64,000 bases of DNA, taken from NCBI RefSeq assembly GCF_041549525.1, contig NZ_CP157456.1, positions 4,030,001-4,094,000 on the forward strand, written 5' to 3'. This DNA comes from Paenarthrobacter aurescens (GTDB taxonomy: Bacteria; Actinomycetota; Actinomycetes; Actinomycetales; Micrococcaceae). Below, piece by piece: positions 1 through 10,787 of this stretch (positions are counted from its first letter, which is position 1; the number at the start of each line of letters is the position of its first letter). A program made the position numbers and the translations under genes. A model generated the notes under the pieces. It saw only the letters and a program-made list of their open reading frames with translations, ran no database searches and had not been told where the DNA came from.

Positions 1-518
1 GCAGCCTTACCGGCTTCCACCACGGACTCGCAGTGCGCCTCCACCTTGGCTTCGCCGCCGGCTGCGATGGTCAAGGACTCGAAGCCCTGAACCTTGGTGT
101 CAGACTTCAGGCCGCCATTGAGGAAAGCGGTGCAGAGGCCAAACGCCTCCGGGGAAGTGGCATCCTCCACAGCGGCTTTGGCGCCGGAGGCTGCGTCGGC
201 GGCCTTTGCCTGGCCGGCTTCGGCAGCCTCAGTTGCCGTTGCCTGCGCGGTCTCGACGGCGTCAGCGGCCTTCGCCTTGGCGGTCCGGGCGGCGTCGGCT
301 GCTGCGGCGTCGGCGTTGGCTGCCGCGGTGTCAGCGGCGTCAGCGGCCTTCTCAGCCACCGGGGCGGGGGCACCGACGAGGTCGTGGGCGGTCTGCTGGA
401 TACCGGAAGGAAGCGCGCCATTGAAGGCAGCAACGCCGGTTCCGCCGGCAGCTACAGCTCCGGCGGCCAGGACGCCAGCGGCGACTTTGCTGGTGGCAAG
501 GACAGTGAACAAGGACAT
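1..518 (-). CDS. Alanine-rich secreted protein, 3' end missing (left window edge)
   Basis: Reading the minus strand from ATG at 518 gives an uninterrupted frame of 172 codons to the window edge, so the C-terminus is not seen. The start has a good SD (GGAGGG) four to five bases upstream. Residues 1 to about 35 look like an export signal or membrane anchor (small residues, VLAAGAVAAGG). About residues 52-120 form a long Ala/Asp/Lys/Glu-rich stretch with repeated AADAA-type units, likely helical or coiled coil, followed by a segment with two cysteines (LCTAF and HCES). I do not recognise a catalytic family. Related actinobacterial proteins are often carried as hypothetical. The function is unknown; a cell-envelope or secreted location is inferred from the N-terminus only. 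Confidence 0.65.
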   Translation of the reverse strand, partial: MSLFTVLATSKVAAGVLAAGAVAAGGTGVAAFNGALPSGIQQTAHDLVGAPAPVAEKAADAADTAAANADAAAADAARTAKAKAADAVETAQATATEAAEAGQAKAADAASGAKAAVEDATSPEAFGLCTAFLNGGLKSDTKVQGFESLTIAAGGEAKVEAHCESVVEAGKA

Positions 519-722
519 GAAACCCTCCGACAAACGATTTTGGGATTGCCCCGGCCGCGGTTGGGTGGCGACCGGATGATCAGTGTGCGGATGTGGCCCG
601 CACACCCCTTACATCGTTCGTGGCACCGGTGAGGTTACGCCTTCTCCAAAATTTTTTTTAGAGCCTGGCATTCGGTTCTTTATCCACATACCGCTCCTTT
701 TCCACACTGGCTAGATGTCCCC

Positions 723-868
723 ATGGCCGGGAACGCTGCGGCCAACTATGCTCAGGAAAAGCCCGGCAGCATGGACCGTCTGGCGATCAACATGTCACTA
801 CGTTCAGGGGATACGTGATGGGCAGGGACGCAATGGGACAGCTTTACGCCGTGGGGCTGAGTATCTGA
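723..868 (+). other. Two short ORFs chained by TGATG overlaps upstream of the WXG100 gene
   Basis: ATG 723 opens a 31-codon frame ending at TGA 816-818. That stop overlaps ATG 818, which opens a 16-codon frame ending at TGA 866-868. That in turn overlaps ATG 868 of the next gene. Both junctions are one-base TGATG overlaps, the geometry of translational re-initiation. No SD precedes ATG 723, so translation is unproven. The peptides (starting MAGNAAANYA and MGRDAMGQLY) match nothing I can name. They could be a leader, or the broken 5' end of a once longer WXG100 gene. The rest of the 519-722 stretch holds AT-rich DNA likely carrying promoters for both flanking genes, but no clear -35/-10 pair. 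Confidence 0.3.
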
Positions 869-2073
869 TGGGGCAAGGACTGGTAGGCGCGGACGTCGCG
901 GATCTCCGGCGGTTGTCCGCCGTCATGGACGCAGAAGCGGAGAAGATCACAACTCTTCAGCAGCAGCTCACTGCCATGATCCAGGCAGGTTCTTATTGGC
1001 GGGGTAACGACGCCGACCAATTCCGGAGCAGATGGCACAGCGATCTCCACGGACGCTTGGGGGCAGCAGCGCTTTGCCTGCGAACCAACGCACGCGTCCT
1101 CAAACTCAATGCAGACCAGCAGGAACAAGCGTCCTCCGGAGGTTCCTCGGGAGTGTCCAAGGGAAGTCCTTCCACAGGGCCTTTCAAAATCAGTCCAGAA
1201 GAGCTTGGGTTCACTTTTGATTCCACAAGCTATGGTCCCGTCACGGTTGAAGGCAGCGGTTCCATTGACAGTGAGGCCACCGGCGAAGCCCATGGCTCCT
1301 TGGGTCCCGGGGGCCTTGAAGCAGGGGGCTCCGGCGAGGCTTCCAGTGGGGGCGACATGACGTGGAAGGCGGAGTCCGGGTTCGGCCCCGTCAACACCAC
1401 AGTCACCAATGAGACGTTCGTGGGCGCTCGCGCCGAAGGCGAGTATGGGGTCAGCGTGCCGTTCGGGCTGGGACTTCCCAACGCCCACGCCAACGGCGAA
1501 GCGTTCGCAGGCGCCGAGAACGTGACCACCACCCGCTCTGACTTCTTCGATGGCTGGGTCACCAACACCTCCACCACGCGCATGATGACGGGCGTGGAGG
1601 CCAGCGCGCACACAGAAGCCAGCAGCCCGTTCCTGTTTTCCGCAGGTGGTGAAGGTTTTGCCGGTCAAAAGGTCACTGTGGATAACAAAACCGATTTCGC
1701 CGGCGGCTTGTTCTCTCTGGGGCAGGGTGGAGAACTCCGCGCCGGCGCATGGGCCAGTGCCGGCGAGGGCGAACTCAGTGTCAAGGGCGGCCAGAGCACC
1801 GGCACGGCGTTCAGCGCAGGTGCCGGAGCGGAACTGACCGGGAGCCGATACGTGGAAGTTCTGGGCCAAACACTGACGCTCAACGCAACGGTCGCCGCGG
1901 GTGCCGGTGAGGGGCACTTCTTCACCGCTTCCATGGACGAAGACGGGCTCACCCTCGGCGCGGGCGCCAAGCTCACCGCGGAACTGGGGCTGGGCGCCGG
2001 TGGCCAGATCACCATCAGCCCGTCCGGATTCGTGGATTCCGTCACCGGGTTTGTCGACTTCCTGAACAACTGA
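868..2073 (+). CDS. WXG100-headed, glycine/alanine-rich protein; candidate type VII secretion substrate
   Basis: A 401-residue protein if started at ATG 868, which lies at the TGATG overlap; the in-frame ATG 715 would add about 51 residues that do not resemble the family. Residues 1 to about 90 fit the WXG100/ESAT-6 helical hairpin: an alpha-helix rich in Asp/Leu/Glu, a turn with YWRGNDADQF (the W-x-G), then a second helix. After a Ser/Gly linker (about 92-110) the remainder is a run of Gly/Ala/Glu/Ser segments with alternating polar and small residues (GEASSGG, AGAWASAGEGEL, AGAGAELTG), suggestive of beta-strand repeats. It has no signal peptide, as expected for a type VII substrate. It is followed after 34 bp by an LpqN-like gene. 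No ESX ATPase or channel is in this window, so export is inferred. The activity of the C-terminal part is unknown. Confidence 0.65.
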   Translation: MGQGLVGADVADLRRLSAVMDAEAEKITTLQQQLTAMIQAGSYWRGNDADQFRSRWHSDLHGRLGAAALCLRTNARVLKLNADQQEQASSGGSSGVSKGSPSTGPFKISPEELGFTFDSTSYGPVTVEGSGSIDSEATGEAHGSLGPGGLEAGGSGEASSGGDMTWKAESGFGPVNTTVTNETFVGARAEGEYGVSVPFGLGLPNAHANGEAFAGAENVTTTRSDFFDGWVTNTSTTRMMTGVEASAHTEASSPFLFSAGGEGFAGQKVTVDNKTDFAGGLFSLGQGGELRAGAWASAGEGELSVKGGQSTGTAFSAGAGAELTGSRYVEVLGQTLTLNATVAAGAGEGHFFTASMDEDGLTLGAGAKLTAELGLGAGGQITISPSGFVDSVTGFVDFLNN

Positions 2074-2107
2074 TTTTTCGCCACAGTCCACCGCCGGAAA
2101 GGCTCCC

Positions 2108-2599
2108 ATGACATCCCAGCAGGTATTCCCGTCCGAAGCTTTTCCCGCTTACCCGATCATCAGCGTCAACGCGCCGGCCGGTTGGACCCAGCAGGTGGTT
2201 CCCGACGCCGTGGGCGCCTTGTTGGCTCCCGCCGCGGAAGGCCGCTACACAGCGAATGTGGTCATCTCAGTGTCGCGTCGATTGCCTGGTTACCAGCTGC
2301 AGGACATCGCCGCATCCGTTGACTCGTTCCTGGACGCCTTGCCGGATGCCGTCCTGCTGGGCACCGAGCCAGTAGTCATCAACGGCCGTGATTGGCACGT
2401 ACGCGAGGCACGCTATTCACATCCTCAGGCGGGTTCGCTGGCCCAGTTCACTGCCGTAACCGTGGTCCATCAGCACGCCGCCGCGGATATCGTCCAGCTG
2501 ACTGGCAGCTGCCAGCCCAGCGAAGACGAGGACCTCAAAGCCATCTATTCGCTGGTCGCCAGCGCAGACGTCACGCCAGCGCCCTTGCCTGCTCAATGA
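2108..2599 (+). CDS. LpqN/LpqT-like domain protein
   Basis: A 163-residue protein with SD GGAAAGG just before ATG 2108. The pattern of an N-terminal PSEAFPAYPIISVNAPAGW, a central strand block, and a W-x-V-R-E-A segment followed by an antiparallel strand pair resembles the mycobacterial LpqN/LpqT fold, related to PsbP and used with cell-envelope proteins. There is no lipobox or signal peptide, so this copy appears cytoplasmic. Its position directly behind the WXG100 gene suggests it works with that protein, perhaps as a chaperone or loading factor; that is inference. The 3' end overlaps the convergent oxidoreductase gene by 29 bp. Confidence 0.6.
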   Translation: MTSQQVFPSEAFPAYPIISVNAPAGWTQQVVPDAVGALLAPAAEGRYTANVVISVSRRLPGYQLQDIAASVDSFLDALPDAVLLGTEPVVINGRDWHVREARYSHPQAGSLAQFTAVTVVHQHAAADIVQLTGSCQPSEDEDLKAIYSLVASADVTPAPLPAQ

Positions 2600-3617
2600 G
2601 CTTCAGCACCGTCACTGAATCAGCCGGGTCAACAGGTAACGGGAGCGCGGAGGTTGCCCCGCCGTCGTCGAGCTTTTCGGCGAGAATCCGGTAGAACTCC
2701 GGGTACGCGCCTCGCTCTGTGGCGATGGTTACGCGTTGGCCGTTCCGTTCCAGCACACCATTGTTTTGGGGAGGTTCCACCCCGTACTCGCTGTCCGTGG
2801 GTAGCCCGCCACCCAGCAAGTAGGGCTCCTGAGGGTCGGTGCCAAACTTCACGAAGCCGCCCTCGGTGCCGAGGATGCGGAATCGGGGGCCGTGGAGGTG
2901 GCTGTTGAGGTTGATGGTCACATGGCTGAGAACACCGGACTCGTGCCGTAGCGCGAGGAAGACGTCGTCGTCGGCGCTTTCCTGGGGCCGGCGGGCTGTG
3001 ATCTCCGCGAAGGTCACCGTGGCTGGCCCAAAGAACCGGAGAATGAGATCCAGGACGTGGGTGCCGAGGTCGAAAAGGACCCCGCCGCCGTCCTCGGCCG
3101 TGGCGCTTGCCTTCCACGCCTTGGCGATTTCCGGCGCCCACCGCTCCATCCCCACCTCAAACCGGGTAACGGTACCCAACGTCCCGGCGTCGAGGAGTTT
3201 CTGCACGGTGAGCGAATCGCCATCCCAGCGCCGGTTTTGGTAGACCGTGAGGACACGCCCCAGTTTTGCAGCCAAACGGATCAGTTCCTCACCCTCGGCG
3301 CTGCGGACTGTGAACGGTTTATCAACGACGACGTCCAGCCCGGCTTCCAGCGCAGCTTTCGCCAGCGGGAAGTGGGTGGCCGGCGGTGTGCCCAGAACCA
3401 CCAGATCCAGTTCGGCGGAGAGCGAGAGGATGTCCTCCGGCGTGCTCACAATCTTTGCCTGCGGGTACCTTTGCCGTGCTTTGGCTTGGCGTGCCTCGTC
3501 CGAGGTTGCGATAACTGCGAGCTCATAAGCGGGGTTGCTGGCGATGAAGGGCGCGTGGAAGACGCTGCCCGACAAGCCAAAACCTGCCACGGCGGTGCGG
3601 ATCGGCTGGGAAGTCAT
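2571..3617 (-). CDS. Gfo/Idh/MocA-family NAD(P)-dependent oxidoreductase
   Basis: A 348-residue protein, the usual length for the family. The N-terminal Rossmann fold shows GFGLSG at about residues 12-17 and a strand-helix-strand pattern to about residue 120, including DKPF near 100 (the EKP-type lysine motif of the family). The C-terminal alpha/beta domain has the DLGTH-type signature (FDLGTHVLDLIL) with the catalytic-region histidine. Enzymes of this family oxidise or reduce sugars, inositols or similar carbonyls with NAD(P). The substrate cannot be told from sequence. It stands alone between unrelated genes and overlaps the convergent LpqN-like gene at its 3' end, giving no pathway clue. 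Confidence 0.88.
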   Translation of the reverse strand: MTSQPIRTAVAGFGLSGSVFHAPFIASNPAYELAVIATSDEARQAKARQRYPQAKIVSTPEDILSLSAELDLVVLGTPPATHFPLAKAALEAGLDVVVDKPFTVRSAEGEELIRLAAKLGRVLTVYQNRRWDGDSLTVQKLLDAGTLGTVTRFEVGMERWAPEIAKAWKASATAEDGGGVLFDLGTHVLDLILRFFGPATVTFAEITARRPQESADDDVFLALRHESGVLSHVTINLNSHLHGPRFRILGTEGGFVKFGTDPQEPYLLGGGLPTDSEYGVEPPQNNGVLERNGQRVTIATERGAYPEFYRILAEKLDDGGATSALPLPVDPADSVTVLKLIEQARALA

Positions 3618-3633
3618 GTGCCAAGGCTACCCA

Positions 3634-3722
3634 CCCTCTCGCAGATAACAGCCCATTCCGGCCAACCCTCTATCACCGGGTGAGAGAGGGATCGGTTTAA
3701 GGGCATGGGAGGTGAGAGAGGG
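3634..3722. repeat. Cluster of CCCTCTNTCACC-type inverted repeat units
   Basis: The core at 3666-3690 is an inverted repeat: CCCTCTATCACC facing GGTGAGAGAGGG with one mismatch. A further copy, GGTGAGAGAGGG, lies at 3711-3722, and a shorter related CCCTCTCGC lies at 3634-3642. The units sit in the gap between the MocA-type gene start and the ABC-binding-protein terminator. They look like a dispersed extragenic palindromic element rather than a single regulator site, but only these copies are visible here. Confidence 0.45.
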
Positions 3723-3732
3723 TGGGGACGGC

Positions 3733-3788
3733 GAAGGCCGGGAGCCTCCCCGCACTGACGAATCAGCTTGAGGGGGTTCCCGGCCTTC
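3733..3788 (-). terminator. Hairpin downstream of the dpp operon
   Basis: A 14-bp stem (3733-3746 with 3775-3788, one mismatch; GAAGGCCGGGA pairs with TTCCCGGCCTTC) with a loop of about 28 nt begins 35 bp past the stop of the last gene in the minus-strand operon. There is no U-tract, which is usual for terminators in high-GC actinobacteria. Confidence 0.6.
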
Positions 3789-3822
3789 AGGAAACTACGC
3801 TTGGGAAACTACTGCCTGGGTG

Positions 3823-5550
3823 CTACTTCTTGGCGCCCTTTTCCCAGCCGATGGTGGTCCAATCCGGAACGTTGGAGAGGCTCTTGAACAGGGACGGGCC
3901 GTAGTTGGCCAGGCCCGTACGCACAAACTGGATCTCCGGGCCGTTCAGGACGGTGCCCATGGAGAAGTACTTCTCCATGTGCTGCTTCTCTACCTCCATG
4001 GCGGCCTTGTTGCGCTCGGCGTCATCAGCGATGGTTGCCAGTCGCTCGATTTCGGCATCCAACTCGGCGTCGCCAAGCTTGTTCTCGTTGGTGGTGGATT
4101 CGTAGAACTGCTTAACGCCACTGGTCGCATCCGCGCTCACCGTGTAACCGGAGATCGTCAGATCAAAATCCCTCGAGCCCAGAACCTTCTGGAAGTCTGC
4201 GTCACCACGCTGATCAATGGACACGTCCATGCCAGCGGCCTGGAGCTGCTTCTGCAGGGTCTGGGAGGTGGCAGCCTGGGTGGGGTCATCGCCGAAGTAC
4301 GTGACCTTGAAGGACACGGGAACGCCGTCCTTGGCCATGATGCCCTTGTCGTTGGCCGTGTAACCGGCGTCCGTCAGGACCTTCTTGGCAGCCTCGGCGC
4401 CTGTGTCCTTCACAGGGTAGTTGTCCTGGTAGTACTCGGAGAACGGCATGAGCATCATGGAGCCCGAGCTTTCCTCGGACCAGTTCAGGCCGTTGAAGCG
4501 GACATCGCGGATAGCCTTGCGGTCGACGGCGGTGAAGATCGCCTTGCGCACGGCGACGTCGGTCAGGGCAGGCCGCTCGGCATTGAGGTTGAGACCACCG
4601 GCGAACAGTCGCTGGCCACGGCGAACTTCAGCGTTCTTGGTTCCTTCAAGCTGCTTGTAGCGGCTCAGGGTGCGGGCATCAGTAGCGTCAATTTCGCCGT
4701 TCTTGAAGGCCGCGATGGTTGCACTCGGTTCCATCTGACGCCAGATGATCCTCTCGAGAACAGGCTTCTGGCCCCACCACTTGTCGTTGGGGATCATGGT
4801 GACGGTCTTGGCGGTGCTGTCGTACTTCTCTACCTTGAACGGGCCAGCCATCCATTCGGGGTGCATGTTGCCGGCAAAGCCGTTGTTGAAGGTCTCCGCG
4901 TTGTTGACGGCCGGGTGGATCAGGCCGAAGAAGAGATCCTCAAGGGGGTATACGGGCTTGCTGGTGGTGACAATGACTTCCTTGTCGTTGGCACCGGCTG
5001 TGACTGATTCAACGAATGGGTAGGATCCCGGGTTGACGATGTCAATCGCCTTGTCTTCTCCGCGGGACATCTTCCACGTGTTCTCGAACGTCTTGACGTC
5101 GATAGGCGTGCCGTCGTTCCAGGTGGCCTTCTCGTTCACCTTGATGGTGATGGTCTGCTTGCCGTCCTTGACTTCGCTCTTGACCTCTTCGCAGAAGTCC
5201 TTGTTCGGCTCAGCCTTGCCGTTATAGTCCAGCTTCCAGCAGCCGCCAATCCCGCCGCTGCTCATGCCTGCCGGGTTGACTGGGGTCAGTACAGCTGAAG
5301 TGGCGGCGCTGTTGCCGACGTTGGAAGAGTTGTTGAAGTCCGGCCCGAGGTCCACGGTTGGCAGTGTCAACGTGCCACCCTGCTCCAGGTCCTTTGCTTC
5401 CTTGGCGTTGACGCTGATCAGCTTGCTGATATCGCCACCCGCCTCTTCGGCCTTCTGCGAGGCCGGACCCGACGGCGTTCCCCCGCCGCAAGCGGTCAGC
5501 ATGAGCGTTGCTGCGAGCGCCACGCCACCGATCGTCGTGTATTTCTTCAT
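3823..5550 (-). CDS. Peptide-type ABC transporter substrate-binding lipoprotein (SBP_bac_5 family)
   Basis: A 575-residue protein. It starts with a lipoprotein signal (MKKYTTIGGVALAATLMLTAC, cysteine at 21 in an LTAC lipobox), so it is anchored outside the membrane. The body has the DppA/OppA layout: a long N-terminal lobe, TWNDGTPIDVKTFENTW (the family signature WxDGxPVTAxD region), and a C-terminal lobe with repeated helix-strand units. It would capture di- or oligopeptides, or another family ligand such as nickel chelates or opines, and deliver them to the two permeases. It is last in the operon, 76 bp after the ATPase gene, with its own SD region (AAGGGCAAACC before ATG). The ligand is not predictable. 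Confidence 0.92.
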   Translation of the reverse strand: MKKYTTIGGVALAATLMLTACGGGTPSGPASQKAEEAGGDISKLISVNAKEAKDLEQGGTLTLPTVDLGPDFNNSSNVGNSAATSAVLTPVNPAGMSSGGIGGCWKLDYNGKAEPNKDFCEEVKSEVKDGKQTITIKVNEKATWNDGTPIDVKTFENTWKMSRGEDKAIDIVNPGSYPFVESVTAGANDKEVIVTTSKPVYPLEDLFFGLIHPAVNNAETFNNGFAGNMHPEWMAGPFKVEKYDSTAKTVTMIPNDKWWGQKPVLERIIWRQMEPSATIAAFKNGEIDATDARTLSRYKQLEGTKNAEVRRGQRLFAGGLNLNAERPALTDVAVRKAIFTAVDRKAIRDVRFNGLNWSEESSGSMMLMPFSEYYQDNYPVKDTGAEAAKKVLTDAGYTANDKGIMAKDGVPVSFKVTYFGDDPTQAATSQTLQKQLQAAGMDVSIDQRGDADFQKVLGSRDFDLTISGYTVSADATSGVKQFYESTTNENKLGDAELDAEIERLATIADDAERNKAAMEVEKQHMEKYFSMGTVLNGPEIQFVRTGLANYGPSLFKSLSNVPDWTTIGWEKGAKK

Positions 5551-5626
5551 GGTTTGCCCTTCATGTTTACGACTGAAATATCTTTTGCGAATTGAGACCA
5601 GGGATTCTTCAATGCTTCATATGTCG

Positions 5627-7782
<2,156 letters not shown>

Positions 7783-7786
<4 letters not shown>

Positions 7787-8742
7787 TTGCCAGCCTTTGC
7801 GGTCTTGGTCTTGGCCCGCCCGATGGAGCTTGAGCTGGGGTCGAAGGCGTCACGGAGGCCATCGTTCATCATGGCCAGTGAACCGGTCAGCAGGAACATG
7901 ACGGTCAACGGCACCCAGAACATCCAAGGGAACGAGGACACTTGTCCGGTGGCCTGGCCGATCAGGACGCCGAGGCTGACGTCAGGGAGTTTGATGCCGA
8001 TGCCAATGAAGGAGAACGCCACTTCGGCCAGGATGGCGCCGGTGATGCCACGGGTGAAGTCCAGTACCAGCAGCGAGCCGATATTCGGAACGAGGTGGCG
8101 CCACACGATCCGGCGGGAGGGAACTCCCATGTACTTGGCGGCTTTGACGTAATCGCGCTGCATGAGGGACATGGACAGCGAGCGCACCAGGCGGGCGGTT
8201 CCCATCCAGCTGAAGAACAGCAGGACGACCACCAGCAGGAGCCAGCTGGGGAGGTCCTTGAGGCCGCCACCGCCACTGGTTGCCACGGCCACCACCAGGA
8301 TGGCGGGCATCATGATGAGTGCTTCGAGGATGAACAACATAACGGCATCCACTTTGCCGCCGAAGAACGCCATGGTGCAGCCGTATACGGCGGAGATCAG
8401 CACCGAAATGCCGCCCACGATCAAACCAATGAGGATGGAGGTCCGGGTGCCGTCCACAATAAGTGCCATGAGATCGATGCCGGCCTGCGTGGTACCCAGC
8501 AGGTGATCCGGTGAGGGCGGCATGCCGATGTTCAGGGGATCAATGGTGTCCTTGTCCCACGAGGTCAGGAACCCGCCAAAGATGGAGAAGAGGAACAGCG
8601 CAAGGAAAATGAACAAGCCGGCGACGGCGGTTCGGTTGCGCATGAAGCGACGGAAGATGATGCGGGACTTGCCAATGACCACGTCCTGGTCAGCCACCCG
8701 GGACTCGTCAATTTCCGCAATGGGATCAATGATGTTGGTCAT
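7783..8742 (-). CDS. Peptide ABC transporter permease, DppC/OppC type
   Basis: A 319-residue inner-membrane protein. A cytoplasmic N-terminus with the OppC-type sequence SRIIFRRFMRNRTAV leads to the first membrane helix (about 38-58), a periplasmic loop, and five further helices. The EAA loop that docks on the ATPase is visible as DYVKAAKYMGVPSRRIVWRHLVPN. It forms the channel with the DppB subunit. The start codon shares one base with the DppB stop, and its stop overlaps the ATPase start by 4 bp, so all three are tightly coupled. Confidence 0.94.
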
Positions 8743-9725
8743 TACTGGACCCTCACTCGTGGATCAACCAGCGTGGTGGCGAAGTCGGCAAGGATGGCGC
8801 CGATCGCGAAGATCACCGAGCCGTAGGCCAGCGTGGCGGTGGCTACGTTGACGTCTTGGAGGCTGATGGCTTGGATGCTCCACAGGCCTATGCCGGGCCA
8901 AGCGAAAATGGCCTCCGCGAAGAAGCCGCCCGTGAAGATGGCGGGGATGGTGAATGCGATGCTCTGGGCCACGGGAATGAAGGACACACGGAGGGCGTGC
9001 TTCCTGATGGCCTGGTTTCGGGTCAGTCCTTTGGCCCGGGCGGTACGGACGAAGTCGGCGTTGACGTTGTCCAGGAGGTACTGCCGCTGGGCGATCTGAT
9101 AGCCGGCCCAACCGAAGATGGTCATCGCGAAGGTGGGCACGGCGTAGTGGGCCACAAGATCAACGAAAGCCGGCCACCCTGGCTCGATTCCCGGCGTCGA
9201 AATTCCTGTCACAAAGAAGATGCGCTCGCCCACGGCCTCGTTGATGCTGATGGCACCGAGCTGCACCAGGAAGTAGGCGATGGGTGCGGGCAGGATGTGG
9301 ACCAGGTAGCTGTAGGACGTGATGACACGGTCCTGGACCTTGTACTGGCGGGCTGCGGAGTAGACACCGAGCGCCACGCCGATGATCAGGGTGAGGATGA
9401 TGGAGGCGATGAACAGTCGGGTGGAGACCATCACGCGATCAGCGAACTCGGCATTGACGAATGCGCCGTTGGGGCTGCGGCCCCAATCCCAGCGGGTCAC
9501 AATTCCCCAAAGCCATTGAACGTACCGTTCCCACGGGTTCAGGTCCGGATCCAGTCCGAGCCCCCGGAACGAGGCTGCTACCTGTTCGGGGGTTGGCCGC
9601 GGGATTTTCTCTTGCTCGAGCACTGCGGGCTTCAGCGTTGAGACGGCCAGGAAGTAGCCTGCACTGGTGGTCAGGAAGATCATGATCAGGTAGATGCCCG
9701 ACCGCTTCATCAGATATTTCAGCAT
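8742..9725 (-). CDS. Peptide ABC transporter permease, DppB/OppB type
   Basis: A 327-residue membrane protein, first gene of the importer operon. An N-terminal helix (about 10-28) is followed by the typical large extracytoplasmic insert, then five more helices. The EAA loop reads DFVRTARAKGLTRNQAIRKH. It pairs with DppC to form the translocation pore. The start at 9725 is the only plausible ATG; its SD is weak. Promoter elements must lie in the 332-bp upstream gap. Confidence 0.93.
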   Translation of the reverse strand: MLKYLMKRSGIYLIMIFLTTSAGYFLAVSTLKPAVLEQEKIPRPTPEQVAASFRGLGLDPDLNPWERYVQWLWGIVTRWDWGRSPNGAFVNAEFADRVMVSTRLFIASIILTLIIGVALGVYSAARQYKVQDRVITSYSYLVHILPAPIAYFLVQLGAISINEAVGERIFFVTGISTPGIEPGWPAFVDLVAHYAVPTFAMTIFGWAGYQIAQRQYLLDNVNADFVRTARAKGLTRNQAIRKHALRVSFIPVAQSIAFTIPAIFTGGFFAEAIFAWPGIGLWSIQAISLQDVNVATATLAYGSVIFAIGAILADFATTLVDPRVRVQ

Positions 9726-10057
9726 GTCGGGTGGCTGCCCCGAATCGTGGCAAAACTCAATGCTCGTCCTTCCGCGGTTCCCGGCTGTGGCCGGCGTCAG
9801 CTACGAATTGGCGCAGCGGGTTGTTGGGTCCCCCGCACCCCTTCAGTGATCACCAGCCCTGTATGGCATGCGTCACATTCAAGAGGACACTACCACAATA
9901 ACTGCTTCACGTTTTGCTTCAAGGCGTCCGGTTTCGCGCCTGCAGCCAGATTGTTATGTGCACCTTGCATCATGATCACGACGCCGGAGGTACTAATGCG
10001 CTTACGGGGACAAGGGCAGGACTGCCGCCACGGTCAAGTCCACCGCCGGAACGGCTG
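9726..10057. other. 332-bp intergenic stretch upstream of dppB
   Basis: No credible gene is seen here: frames crossing it have no SD and no family resemblance. It lies between the start of the dpp operon and the end of the tetR gene, both on the minus strand, so it should contain the dpp promoter. A minus-strand TATTGT near 9898-9903 is a possible -10, but no matching -35 is convincing. No inverted repeat longer than 7 bp was noticed. Confidence 0.4.
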
Positions 10058-10663
10058 TCAATCCGCCTTGAGGAGCCGCGTAATGAGCTCACGCCATGAA
10101 TCCGCGAGCCTGGTGGGAGAAATGCCCCGGACGCGGACGTCGTCAACGATTCGTTCGGGGTCCAGCGCGTACGTCAGGGACATCGCCATCACCCAAGGAT
10201 CCGCGATTCCCGCCTCCCGCAGCAGGACCTCCATATGTCGATGCGAAAGTTTGGTGGCCGGAACTTCGAATCTGTTGCGGGTTGCCGCTCCGGCCGCTTT
10301 CAGGAGTTCGCCGTTTTCCAGGACGAAGTAAATGCGCCCCTCTCCGAAGGCAACCAGACGATCTTTGGGCGCGGCACCTGGCCCCAAGGGAGGTGGGCCA
10401 AACATGAAGCCGGCTTGAAACTCGGACTCCGAGTCACTCAGGAGGGTCATCATGAGCCCGGCGCGGCTGCCAAAACGCCGGAACACCGTCCCTTTGCCCA
10501 CCTTCGCCTTGCAAGCCAATGCATCCATGGTCAGCGCCTCGGCGCCAAACTCGGCCACCAGATCCCGGGCAGCGTTGAGGAGGCGCTCGCGATTCCTCGC
10601 TGCGTCACTGCGCTCGTGGGGCGCACCTAGGGGCACGTCCGGCCTCATGGGGATCGAGCTCAC
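10058..10663 (-). CDS. TetR/AcrR-family transcriptional repressor
   Basis: A 201-residue protein. The N-terminal DNA-binding domain (about 20-70) has the TetR pattern: NRERLLNAARDLVAEFGAEA, then the helix-turn-helix with KAKVGKGTVFRRFGSRAGL. The C-terminal helical part (about 80-200) is the ligand and dimer domain and is not diagnostic. It is transcribed away from an NADPH-dependent FMN reductase gene, with a palindromic operator between them. The likely job is repression of that reductase and of itself, released by a small electrophile or quinone-like compound; the inducer is inferred. Confidence 0.9.
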   Translation of the reverse strand: MSSIPMRPDVPLGAPHERSDAARNRERLLNAARDLVAEFGAEALTMDALACKAKVGKGTVFRRFGSRAGLMMTLLSDSESEFQAGFMFGPPPLGPGAAPKDRLVAFGEGRIYFVLENGELLKAAGAATRNRFEVPATKLSHRHMEVLLREAGIADPWVMAMSLTYALDPERIVDDVRVRGISPTRLADSWRELITRLLKAD

Positions 10664-10689
10664 AGAAATATTCTAGACCCCGGGAATAG

Positions 10690-10710
10690 AAACCGGACCA
10701 TAGTCCGTTT
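10690..10710. promoter_or_regulatory. Palindromic TetR-type operator
   Basis: A near-perfect palindrome of about 20 bp, AAAC-C-GGAC-CATA-GTCC-GTTT, sits between the divergent tetR and reductase genes, 27 bp upstream of the tetR start. Half-site GGAC/GTCC flanked by AAAC/GTTT is a usual TetR-operator layout. A -10-like TAGTAT (10710-10715) directly adjoins it on the reductase side, so repressor binding would block that promoter. Confidence 0.6.
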
Positions 10711-10787
10711 AGTATCGGTGAAGGCAACAAAGCCCAGACCACGAGGGCCGGAACCGCAAGGCACCCGGCCAAACACAAGGAGACACC

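Noticed and set aside
844..2109. Minus-strand open frame of 421 codons antisense to the WXG100 gene
   Set aside because: No SD and no motif; the plus strand has a WXG100 head, a proper SD at the following gene and matching codon bias.
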